From Collinsella sp. (GTDB lineage: Bacteria; Actinomycetota; Coriobacteriia; Coriobacteriales; Coriobacteriaceae): DNA of 64,000 bases. Positions within the stretch are counted from its first letter, which is position 1; the number at the start of each line of letters is the position of its first letter. The DNA is taken from assembly GCA_018373675.1 (NCBI GenBank), contig JAHAGQ010000005.1:55909-119908 (forward strand), in the 5' to 3' direction. A model generated the notes under the pieces. The model made no database searches, was not told where the DNA came from, and saw nothing but the letters and a program-made list of their open reading frames with translations. The position numbers and the translations under genes were made by a program. Below, piece by piece: positions 17,332-24,781 of this stretch.

Positions 17332-17430
17332 GAGGCCGGTATTCCGTTTATGCATATCACCACCGACTACGCCGGCGAGGATGCAGGCCAACTGCAAACC
17401 AGGATTGAGGCTTTCTTGGAAACCATTTAG
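17332..17430 (+). other. Orphaned 3' coding tail after the amber codon
   Basis: The 32 codons following TAG in the same frame read EAGIPFMHITTDYAGEDAGQ and continue LQTRIEAFLETI. The paralogue ends GAGIPYMKIETDYSNGDMGQ, then IETRIAAFIETL. The amber aligns with a Glu codon (GAG in the paralogue), so one G-to-T change explains it. Confidence 0.8.
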
Positions 17431-17450
17431 GGCTATATCCGTCCCGGCGG

Positions 17451-17547
17451 CTTCCCCAGGCATCCGATCTTGCCGTTCAAACCGTCGCTTGCGTACCAAA
17501 GTACGCGGCGACTCCTCTTTCACGGCAACCTCGGGCACCTGGGAAAG
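17451..17547. repeat. Dispersed palindrome, family 2 (copy 1)
   Basis: This imperfect palindrome of about 97 bases has outer arms CTTCCCCAGG and CCTGGGAAAG, then CCGA/TCGG and TTGCCG/CGGCAA. The central word CAAACCGTCGCTTGCGTACC leads into GTACGC. A second copy follows the next dehydratase gene at 18751. Confidence 0.8.
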
Positions 17548-17587
17548 CCGTCTCCTTGGTTGGTTAAAAGGTTTGTTAAGGAGTTAT

Positions 17588-18751
17588 ATGTCGGAATATA
17601 TTGAGCAGCCGTTGCCGCGCACGTTTGAGGAGTTCAACGAGCAACGCAAGGCCGCGTTTATTCGCGTTAAGGATTACAAACAGGCCGGCAATCGCCTGGT
17701 CGGCTTTTTGTGCAGCTATACGCCACTCGAGATTATCGATGCCGCGGGCGCTGCAAGTGTGGCCTTGTGCGGCACATCCGACGAGGTAATTCCCGAGGCC
17801 GAGAAGGTGCTGCCGGCAAATCTGTGTCCGCTCATCAAGTCGACGTACGGTTTTGCCTATTCACAAAAGTGCCCGTTTACGTACTTTAGCGACATGATCA
17901 TCGGCGAGACCACCTGCGACGGCAAGAAGAAGATGTACGAGTTACTTAACGAGCTCAAGCGCACGCACATTCTGCACCTGCCACAGGGTCGCGATCGCGC
18001 CTACGAGCGCGAGGGCTGGTACGAGGAGTGCCGTCTGCTCAAGGAGGAGCTCGAGAACTTCTACGGTATTACGATCACCGATGACGACCTGCGCGTTGCC
18101 GTCCGTCGTCGCAATCGCCTGCGTGCTGCCCAGCTCGAGATGTTTGCGCTGCAGGCCAACCAGCCGGCGGCCATGAGCGGCGTCGACCTGATGAGCACTA
18201 TGTTTGCCGGTACGTTTAGCTTTGATATCGAGGCCTATACGCAGCAGCTGGAGCAAAAGGTCGCCAAGCTGCGCGAGGCCTACGACGCGGGCGAGCGCCC
18301 GGTTGCGGCGGATGCCAAGCGCATTCTGATTACCGGCTGCCCGGTGGGCGGCGTGATCAACAAAATCGGCCGCACCATCGAGTCCAACGGCGGCGTGGTC
18401 GTGTGCATGGACGACTGCTCGGGCGAGCGCACGGCGGCCATGATGATCGATTCGGAGGCTCCCGACATCCTGCGCGCCATTGCCGACCGCTACCTGGATA
18501 TCAACTGCTCGGTCATGACGCCCAACGACGGCCGTATGGAAAACACGCTGGCCATGTGCGAGAAGTATCACGTCGATGGCGTGGTGGAGAGCGTGCTCCA
18601 GGCGTGCCACACCTTCAACGTTGAGAGTGCGCGCATGCAGGAGGCCGTCGAGGGTGCGGGCATTCCGTACATGAAGATTGAGACCGACTACAGCAACGGC
18701 GACATGGGCCAGATCGAGACCCGCATCGCCGCCTTCATCGAAACCCTCTAG
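17588..18751 (+). CDS. 2-hydroxyacyl-CoA dehydratase / double-cubane family protein (second paralogue)
   Basis: The 387-residue cytosolic protein is homologous to the preceding gene product and intact. Cysteine-bearing blocks are FLCSYTPLEIIDAAGA, PANLCPLIKSTYGF and GETTCDGKKKMYELL in the N-terminal half, and ITGCPVGGV and CHTFNVES in the C-terminal half. Members of this superfamily use a [4Fe-4S] or double-cubane cluster fed by an activator ATPase, which is encoded just downstream. Two tandem paralogues could form a heterodimer, as HgdA/HgdB do, or two homodimeric reductases. No CoA-substrate transferase or dehydrogenase neighbours point to amino-acid fermentation. AAGGAG lies 4 bases before the ATG. 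Confidence 0.82.
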   Translation: MSEYIEQPLPRTFEEFNEQRKAAFIRVKDYKQAGNRLVGFLCSYTPLEIIDAAGAASVALCGTSDEVIPEAEKVLPANLCPLIKSTYGFAYSQKCPFTYFSDMIIGETTCDGKKKMYELLNELKRTHILHLPQGRDRAYEREGWYEECRLLKEELENFYGITITDDDLRVAVRRRNRLRAAQLEMFALQANQPAAMSGVDLMSTMFAGTFSFDIEAYTQQLEQKVAKLREAYDAGERPVAADAKRILITGCPVGGVINKIGRTIESNGGVVVCMDDCSGERTAAMMIDSEAPDILRAIADRYLDINCSVMTPNDGRMENTLAMCEKYHVDGVVESVLQACHTFNVESARMQEAVEGAGIPYMKIETDYSNGDMGQIETRIAAFIETL

Positions 18752-18846
18752 CTTCCTCAGGCACCGGATCTTGCTCCTCAAACCGTCGCTTGCGTACCCA
18801 AAGTACGCTGCGCTCCTCTTTCGGGGCAATCTCCGGCACATGAGAA
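18751..18846. repeat. Dispersed palindrome, family 2 (copy 2)
   Basis: Same layout and central word as at 17451. The arms differ in matched fashion: CTCA with TGAG in place of CCCAGG with CCTGGG, CCGGA with TCCGG, and TTGCTCC with GGGGCAA. Confidence 0.8.
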
Positions 18847-18906
18847 ACCTAGAGCTAAGGCGCCTGAACGCGCCGCTACCTTTGATGTTTAGATTGGAAG
18901 AGAGCC

Positions 18907-19671
18907 ATGATAGGGATCGGGATCGATATCGGGTCTACGGCGGCTAAGGCCGCTGTGGTCGATGGGGAGGGTTCGGTGGCGTGGACGTGCGTGCAGCCAA
19001 CCGGGTTCTCCTCGGTCGATGCTTCCGAGCGGCTGCGCGAGGCACTGGCAGCGGCGGGCTATGACGTGACGGGCGACGATGTGCGTGTGGTCGCGACCGG
19101 CTACGGCCGTGTCGCCGTGCCCTATGCGCACAAGGTCGTGACCGAGATTACCTGCCACGGCACCGGTGCCGTGCGCCTGTTTGGCGATCACGGCACGGTG
19201 ATTGACGTGGGCGGCCAGGACACCAAGGTCATCCAGCTTAAAGGCGGCCGCGTGGTCAAATTTGCCATGAACGACAAGTGCGCTGCCGGCACGGGGCGCT
19301 TTCTGGAGATCATGGCCGACCGCCTAGGCATTTCCCAGCAGCAGATGGCCGACCTGGCGCGTTCCGGCGAGCCCACCAAGATTAGCAGCATGTGCACGGT
19401 GTTTGCCGAAAGCGAGGTTATCAGCCTGATCGGTCGCGGTGAGCCGCGCGAGAACATTGCGCGTGGCGTGATCGACAGCGTGGTTTCGCGCGTGGCGACC
19501 ATGGCCGGGCAGGCCGCGGGCGCCCCGTACTATCTGACCGGCGGCCTGTGCGAAAACGCCTATGTCGTTGAACGGTTGGGCGAGCTACTGGGGTCGCCGG
19601 TGACCACCTCGCCCCAGGCTCGCTTTGCCGGAGCGATCGGCGCGGCGATTCGCGCACAGGCGCTAGGGTGA
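18907..19671 (+). CDS. Acyl-CoA dehydratase activator (BadF/BadG/HgdC ATPase family)
   Basis: The 254-residue ASKHA-fold ATPase holds one [4Fe-4S] cluster at its dimer interface and drives electrons into the two upstream proteins at the cost of ATP. Sequence hallmarks are GIDIGSTAAKAAVVD at residues 5-19 and IDVGGQDTKVI. They are followed by NDKCAAGTGRF, which holds a cluster cysteine. The second cluster cysteine is in SSMCTVFAESEVI. The length fits HgdC and YjiL. It starts 155 bases after the second dehydratase, past the palindrome, and probably shares its transcript. Confidence 0.9.
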   Translation: MIGIGIDIGSTAAKAAVVDGEGSVAWTCVQPTGFSSVDASERLREALAAAGYDVTGDDVRVVATGYGRVAVPYAHKVVTEITCHGTGAVRLFGDHGTVIDVGGQDTKVIQLKGGRVVKFAMNDKCAAGTGRFLEIMADRLGISQQQMADLARSGEPTKISSMCTVFAESEVISLIGRGEPRENIARGVIDSVVSRVATMAGQAAGAPYYLTGGLCENAYVVERLGELLGSPVTTSPQARFAGAIGAAIRAQALG

Positions 19672-19740
19672 TGTATCGGCCGTGGAAGCGCGTTCATGCG
19701 TATACTGGGATGCATTGTTTGTGTTTGAGAGGAGGTATCG

Positions 19741-20790
19741 ATGGCTGACGATCAGATTAAGCTCACGTCTATGACGGCCGCGAGCGGTTGAGCCGCTAAG
19801 TTGGCCCCCGGAGCCCTCGCCCAGGTCCTGGGCGATTTACCCAATGTGCATAACGACAACTTGCTCGTGGGGTTCGATACCTCTGACGATGCGAGCGTCT
19901 TCCGCGTAGGGGAGAACCTGGGCCTCGTGCAGTCCATCGACTTCTTTCCGCCGATGGTCGACGACCCGTTTCTGTTTGGCCAGATTGCCGCAGCCAACTC
20001 GCTGTCGGATATCTACGCCATGGGCGGGCGGCCGAGCCATGCTATGAACCTGCTCTGCATACCCAGTTGTCTGGGCGTTGAAGTTGCCGGTCAGATTCTG
20101 GCAGGCGGCGCCGACAAGTGCGTCGAGGCGGGTTGCTCCATCGCGGGCGGCCACACCATCAACGACGACGAGCCCAAGTACGGGCTGTCCGTGAGCGGTT
20201 TTGTCGCGCTCGACCGCATGTTCGCCAACAGCGGCGCACGCGCAGGCGATGTTCTGCTGCTGACCAAGGCGATCGGCTCGGGCATCATCACCACGGCCAT
20301 TAAGGGCGAGCTCATCGAGCAGGACGAGGCCGCAGCCATGTTTGACTCGATGCGCGCCCTCAACGAGGCCCCGATTCGTCTGGCCGAGGGACTTGAGCTT
20401 CACGGCTGCACCGACATTACGGGCTTTGGCCTGATCGGGCACGCGTGCGAGATGGCCGAGGGCTCGGGCGTGCAGATCGAGCTTGCGTCGGGAACGGTAC
20501 CGCTCTTTGACCAGGTGCTCGACATGGCGCGTCTTGGCATTATCCCCGCCGGCGCCTACCGTAACCAGGACTTCTTTGGCCCACGCGTGGCTGCCGACGA
20601 GGGCCTGGAGCCTGGCATGCTGGATGCGCTATACGATCCGCAGACGTCTGGTGGTTTGCTCATCGCGGCGCCTGCTGCCGATACGGATGAGCTTGCGCGT
20701 CGCCTGCATGCCGAGGGGCGCATCGCGGCCGTTGTCGGGCGCGTGTGCGAGGCGGAGCCGGGCGGTCCTGCCGTCCGCGTTGTTCGCTAG
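19741..20790 (+). CDS. selD: Selenide, water dikinase SelD, selenocysteine-containing
   Basis: SelD makes selenophosphate, the selenium donor for tRNA-Sec and other uses, from selenide and ATP. The 349-residue protein must be read through TGA at 19789-19791 (codon 17) as selenocysteine. The context SG-U-AAKLAPG matches the catalytic SGCGAKL of Cys-type SelD, so the Sec sits at the active site. A SECIS-like hairpin follows. Further hallmarks are LVGFDTSDDASVF and DITGFGLIGHACEMA. The ATG at 19741 has GAGAGGAGG 6 bases upstream. A start after the TGA would delete the catalytic residue. yedF, DUF3343 and a desulfurase-like gene follow. Confidence 0.94.
19789..19835 (+). promoter_or_regulatory. 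Sec UGA codon and SECIS hairpin of selD
   Basis: UGA at 19789 is followed by a perfect 8-bp hairpin, TCGCCCAG with CTGGGCGA (19817-19835), with GTC at the tip. Counting the closing G, this gives the apical GGU expected of SelB-binding bacterial SECIS elements. The loop lies about 34 bases beyond the UGA. Confidence 0.8.
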
Positions 20791-20851
20791 CCCGCACGTT
20801 TATGTAACTGTTTGCCGTTCTCTAGAACGGTTCTTTCGAAAGGAATTTGCT

Positions 20852-21478
20852 ATGTCTACCAAGATTGAAGTCAATGCCATGGGCGATGCCTGCCCGCTGC
20901 CCGTCGTCAAGACGCTCAAAGCCCTGAAACAGCTCGATGGCGAGGGCGCCGTCGTGACCTCGGTCGACAACGAGACCGCCGTCAAGAACATCTCCAAGAT
21001 GGCGCAGGAGAAGGGCTGCACGGCCTCGGTCGAGAAGGTTTCTGACGCCGAGTGGCACGTGACCGTGGCGACCTCTAGCGCCGTTGCCGTTGCCGATCCC
21101 GAGCAGGATGGCGCTGCCTTCTGCGATACCAGCGCCGGCAAGGGCAAACTCGTCATTTCCGTCTACACCGATTGCATGGGCCGTGGCGACGACGAGCTGG
21201 GCCACAAGCTCATGAAGGCTTTCATCTTTGCCGTGACGCAGCAGGAGGAGCTGCCCGCGACTATGCTGTTCTACAACGGCGGCGCCAAGCTCACCGTCGA
21301 GGGCTCTCCGGTGCTCGACGACCTTAAGGGACTGGCCGAGCAGGGCGTCGAGATTCTTACCTGTGGCACCTGCCTCGACCACTATGGCATTAAGGACCAG
21401 CTTGCCGTGGGCGAGGTCACCAACATGTACGTGATCGTGGAGAAGATGGAGCAGGCCGTGCGCGTCGTGCGCCCGTAG
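20852..21478 (+). CDS. yedF: Selenium metabolism protein YedF
   Basis: The 208-residue cytosolic protein joins an N-terminal TusA/SirA-like domain with the CPLPVVKTLKAL motif (sulfur or selenium carrier cysteine near residue 14) to a DsrE-like C-terminal domain (VISVYTDCMGRGDDELG to the end, with LTCGTCLDHYG). This two-domain form is the TIGR03527-type YedF found next to selD. The likely role is to carry selenium as a persulfide-like group, from gene context and family. The ATG at 20852 follows GAAAGGA by 7 bases. It sits 61 bases after selD in a tight four-gene run. Confidence 0.88.
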   Translation: MSTKIEVNAMGDACPLPVVKTLKALKQLDGEGAVVTSVDNETAVKNISKMAQEKGCTASVEKVSDAEWHVTVATSSAVAVADPEQDGAAFCDTSAGKGKLVISVYTDCMGRGDDELGHKLMKAFIFAVTQQEELPATMLFYNGGAKLTVEGSPVLDDLKGLAEQGVEILTCGTCLDHYGIKDQLAVGEVTNMYVIVEKMEQAVRVVRP

Positions 21479-21497
21479 CGTATTGGTTGGAGTTGCC

Positions 21498-21749
21498 ATG
21501 AGGGAGAAGCGCCCGGCGCTTGTCATCACGTTTCCTACCACGGCGGCCGCCATGGGGTGCGAGTCCCTGTGCATCGAGCGCGGCCTTCCCGGGCGAACGA
21601 TTCCCGTTCCCGGGGAGGTCGCTGCCGGCTGCGGTCTGGCGTGGAAAGCGTTGCCTGTCGATGAGGAGCTGCTGCGCGGCGAACTCGCCGCGGCAGGCGT
21701 CCCCACCGAGGGCTTCACCGTGATTGATATGTGGGAGGCCGTGCGATGA
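21498..21749 (+). CDS. DUF3343 protein, putative Se/S carrier
   Basis: This small 83-residue cytosolic protein has the DUF3343 pattern: an ALVITFPTTAAAMGCE strand-helix, then GLPGRTIPVPGEVAAGCGLAW. The invariant cysteine in AGCGL is the likely carrier residue. It starts 19 bases after yedF (GGAG ribosome site) and overlaps the next gene by ATGA. The position between YedF and a cysteine desulfurase-like enzyme, plus a second copy beside mobA at 49405, supports a selenium-transfer role; this is inference. Confidence 0.8.
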   Translation: MREKRPALVITFPTTAAAMGCESLCIERGLPGRTIPVPGEVAAGCGLAWKALPVDEELLRGELAAAGVPTEGFTVIDMWEAVR

Positions 21750-22885
21750 TCTACCTGGATAACGCGGCGACGACCATGCACAAGCCGCAGACGGTCATCG
21801 ATGCCGTGGTGCAGGCGATGTGCTCGCTCGGCAATGCCGGACGCGGTGCAACGTCGGGTGCGCTCGACGCGGCCCGCACCGTTCACGGCTGCCGTGCCAA
21901 GCTTGCGCGCCTTTTTGGTTGCCCGAGGGCGGACCATGTGTGTTTTACGCCCAACTCCACGGCGGCGCTCAACACCGCCATCAACGGGGTGGTGCGCCCC
22001 GGCGACCGCGTGGTCTCGACGGTGCTTGAGCACAACTCGGTGCTACGTCCGCTCAACCGCCTGGCGGCAGAGCAGGGTGTGACGGTTGAGCATGCGGGTT
22101 GCGATGCGAGCGGCGTGCTCGACTACGACGAGCTCGAGCAGCTGGTCACGCCGGGCACGCGTGCTGTGGTGGTGACGCACGCCTCCAATGTGACCGGCAA
22201 CGCGGTCGACATTGCACGCGTAGCTGCCATGGCCCATGCGGCCGGTGCGCTCGTGATCGTCGATGCCTCGCAGTCTGCCGGCACGGCGCATATCGATATG
22301 CAGGCCATGGGGCTCGACGTCGTGTGCTTTACCGGCCACAAGGGGCTGATGGGCCCGCAGGGCACCGGCGGTCTGGCCGTGGCGGAGGGTGTCGACGTGG
22401 CGCCCTGGGCCATGGGCGGCACGGGCGTGCACAGCTTCGATGCACTGCAGCCGCTTGAGTGGCCCACGCGCCTGGAGGCGGGCACGCTCAACGGTCACGG
22501 CATCGCGGGACTTTCCGCGGGTCTCGACTTTATCGAGGCCCAGGGTGGAGTCGAGGCGATTGCGGCACACGAGCGAGCACTGGCGGATCGCTTCCTTGCC
22601 GGTGTGCGCGAGATTCCGGGGATTAAGCTCTATGGTGCCTTTGACCAGCCGACGCGCTCTGCGATCGTGTCGCTCAACGTGGGCGATATCGATTCGGCCG
22701 AGATCTCGGATGCACTCATGCAAGGGTGGGGGATTGCGACGCGCCCCGGCGCCCATTGCGCTCCGCTCATGCACCGTGCGCTGGGGACCGAGCGTCAGGG
22801 TGTCGTTCGCTTCTCGTTTGGGTATTTCAACACGGACGAGGAAGTCGACACCGCGATCGACGCTTTGCGCGATTTAGCCTGCTAA
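21746..22885 (+). CDS. Class V aminotransferase, cysteine desulfurase / selenocysteine lyase-like
   Basis: The 379-residue PLP enzyme is of the NifS/CsdB superfamily, close to the group found with selD (TIGR01977-like). It starts with MIYLDNAATTMHKP. It has the cofactor lysine in CFTGHKGLMGPQG at about residue 200 and the active-site loop cysteine in TRPGAHCAPLMHR near 335. It would mobilise sulfur or selenium from cysteine or selenocysteine to YedF or DUF3343. ATGA overlap with the DUF3343 gene indicates translational coupling. A terminator closes the operon. Confidence 0.87.
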   Translation: MIYLDNAATTMHKPQTVIDAVVQAMCSLGNAGRGATSGALDAARTVHGCRAKLARLFGCPRADHVCFTPNSTAALNTAINGVVRPGDRVVSTVLEHNSVLRPLNRLAAEQGVTVEHAGCDASGVLDYDELEQLVTPGTRAVVVTHASNVTGNAVDIARVAAMAHAAGALVIVDASQSAGTAHIDMQAMGLDVVCFTGHKGLMGPQGTGGLAVAEGVDVAPWAMGGTGVHSFDALQPLEWPTRLEAGTLNGHGIAGLSAGLDFIEAQGGVEAIAAHERALADRFLAGVREIPGIKLYGAFDQPTRSAIVSLNVGDIDSAEISDALMQGWGIATRPGAHCAPLMHRALGTERQGVVRFSFGYFNTDEEVDTAIDALRDLAC

Positions 22886-22908
22886 AGCTGCTAGACCGTT
22901 TATACTTG

Positions 22909-22939
22909 CGGGACGGGTGTTTTTGCCCGTCCCGTTTTT
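22909..22939 (+). terminator. Terminator of the selD operon
   Basis: CGGGACGGG and CCCGTCCCG form a 9-bp perfect stem, 8-base loop, then TTTTT. Confidence 0.92.
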
Positions 22940-22962
22940 GTTTCGATTCGAAAGGTGCTCTC

Positions 22963-24321
22963 ATGGCTTCATCCGCCCCGCGCGGTCTGCGCTCCGACCA
23001 TGTCGTCACCGTCGGCATCGCCCTGTTCTCGATGCTCTTTGGCGCCGGCAACCTCATTATTCCGCCGCTGCTGGCGCTGCAGGCAGGCTCTGCCACGCCG
23101 GTTGCCATGCTCGGCTTTCTCATAGCTGCCATCGGCCTGCCCGTCATGGGCTTTATCGCCGTGGCGCTTGCCGGAACGGCGCGCGAGCTTGCCGGCCGCG
23201 TGCATCCCAAGTTTGGCGAATTCTTCGTTGCGGCGGTCTATCTGGCCATCGGTCCGTGCCTGGCCATTCCTCGCACAAGCTCTACGGCCTTCGAAATGCT
23301 GGTTCCGCTGCTACCCGAGGGCGTTTCGCTCGGCACGGCACGTCTGGTGTTTGCCATCGGGTTCTTCGTCGTCGCGTTTGTGCTCACGCTGCGCCCGGGT
23401 GTCATCACGCGCGTGCTCGGCCGCATTACGGGCCCCGCGCTCATTGCACTCATCGTGCTAGTCGTGGGTGCTGCCGTGATCTCGCCGCTGGGACCGGCTG
23501 CCGCGCCTCAGGCTCCCTATGATGCCGGTGCCGCGGTCCAGGGCTTTTTGACCGGCTACCAGACCATGGACCTGCTCGCGTCGCTTGCCTTTGGCATCAT
23601 CATCGCCGAGACCATCCACGAGCTGGGTGTTACCGATGACAAGCGCGTGGCCTTTGAGATTTCGCGTTCCGGTGTGATCGCCGGCGTGCTTATGGCCGTC
23701 ATCTACTGCGGCCTGGCGCTTGCCGGCACGCAGCTCGGCACGGTTATGCCCGATGCCACCAATGGCGCCGCCATCCTTGCCCGCTCTGCCTCCATGCACT
23801 TTGGCCTTGTCGGCACGGTCGTGGTCTTTGCGATCTTTTTCCTTGCATGTATGAACGTGTGCATTGGCCTTATCAGCTGCTGCTCGCGCTACTTCTGCGA
23901 GACGTATGTGGTCGAAGGGGGAGCGGAGGCTTCCGAGGAGGCCATGCGCCGCCCCTTCGCGATTCTCGCCTTTGTGTTCGCAGCGTTTTCGTGCGTGCTC
24001 TCCAACGTGGGTCTCGACGTGATCCTTATGTTCTCGGTGCCTATGCTCAATGCCCTGTATCCCGTTGCCATCGTGCTGGTACTTATGGGCCTGGTGCACG
24101 GTTTTTGCGACGTGCATCCGCAAGTGTGGGTTTGGGTCGGCGGCGTCGTCGCAGTGCAGAGCGTGATCACCTCGGTCCGCGATGCGTTCTTTGCAGGCGC
24201 GTGGCTACCGTTCGATGCGCTGCCGCTGACGGACATTGGAGCCGCGTGGGTGCCGGTTGCCGTGGTGGCGTTTGTGATCGGCCTGCTCCATAGTCGTTTT
24301 GTTGCACATTCGAGGAGCTAA
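22963..24321 (+). CDS. brnQ: Branched-chain amino acid transporter BrnQ
   Basis: This 452-residue integral membrane protein is of the LIVCS family, importing Leu, Ile and Val with a cation (Na+ or H+). The N-terminus VTVGIALFSMLFGAGNLIIPP is the family signature, and about 12 hydrophobic segments follow. A helix-2 region GLPVMGFIAVALAG and the segment DLLASLAFGIIIAETI are also typical. The ATG at 22963 has AAAGGTG about 6 bases upstream. It is monocistronic, between a terminator and the tRNA pair. Confidence 0.9.
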   Translation: MASSAPRGLRSDHVVTVGIALFSMLFGAGNLIIPPLLALQAGSATPVAMLGFLIAAIGLPVMGFIAVALAGTARELAGRVHPKFGEFFVAAVYLAIGPCLAIPRTSSTAFEMLVPLLPEGVSLGTARLVFAIGFFVVAFVLTLRPGVITRVLGRITGPALIALIVLVVGAAVISPLGPAAAPQAPYDAGAAVQGFLTGYQTMDLLASLAFGIIIAETIHELGVTDDKRVAFEISRSGVIAGVLMAVIYCGLALAGTQLGTVMPDATNGAAILARSASMHFGLVGTVVVFAIFFLACMNVCIGLISCCSRYFCETYVVEGGAEASEEAMRRPFAILAFVFAAFSCVLSNVGLDVILMFSVPMLNALYPVAIVLVLMGLVHGFCDVHPQVWVWVGGVVAVQSVITSVRDAFFAGAWLPFDALPLTDIGAAWVPVAVVAFVIGLLHSRFVAHSRS

Positions 24322-24412
24322 GGCATCAATGCTTGCACAGGCGGGGAGTCTCCCCTATAATTTCCTTCGCTTTGGGACACGCAAGGTTTAGACCTTAGCT
24401 GCTCAACACCTT

Positions 24413-24489
24413 CGGGACGTGGCGCAGTTTGGTAGCGCGCCTGCTTTGGGAGCAGGATGTCGCAGGTTCAAATCCTGTCGTCCCGACCA
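24413..24489 (+). tRNA. tRNA-Pro (UGG)
   Basis: This 77-base cloverleaf has a 7-bp acceptor stem CGGGACG/CGTCCCG and an anticodon loop TTTGGGA (anticodon TGG) on stem CCTGC/GCAGG. The T-loop is GTTCAAATC and CCA is encoded. Confidence 0.95.
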
Positions 24490-24495
24490 TATCTT

Positions 24496-24569
24496 GCGGG
24501 CGTAGTTCAATGGTAGAACCCCAGCCTTCCAAGCTGATGACGCGGGTTCGATTCCCGTCGCCCGCTCCA
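24496..24569 (+). tRNA. tRNA-Gly (UCC)
   Basis: This 74-base cloverleaf has acceptor GCGGGCG/CGCCCGC, anticodon loop CTTCCAA (TCC), T-loop GTTCGATTC and encoded CCA. It lies 6 bases after tRNA-Pro, so they are co-transcribed. Confidence 0.95.
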
Positions 24570-24582
24570 TAGGATAGTTTTA

Positions 24583-24617
24583 ACGGCTTTGGCTCCATTT
24601 GGTGCCAGGGCCGTTTT
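24583..24617 (+). terminator. Terminator after the tRNA pair
   Basis: ACGGC pairs with GCCGT and, beyond a 2-base internal loop, TGGC with GCCA. TTTT follows. Confidence 0.7.
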
Positions 24618-24649
24618 CATATATATGCCGGGGACCCCACATCCCCACC

Positions 24650-24720
24650 TAAGTTGCGGTGAAATAGTTCCTGGATTAGCCGCAAAAGCTGTTATCCAGG
24701 AACTATTTCACCGCAACTTA
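24650..24720. repeat. Dispersed palindrome, family 1 (copy 2)
   Basis: Perfect 27-base arms at 24650-24676 and 24694-24720 share the outer TTGCGGTGAAATA word; the inner sequence is GTTCCTGGAT. It lies 61 bases past the 3' end of the minus-strand gene at 24782. Confidence 0.88.
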
Positions 24721-24781
24721 TTGAGGCCGAGCGGGTTGGGTCGATGATGGGTTCTGTTGCCGAGAAGATGAGGGCAGCCGG

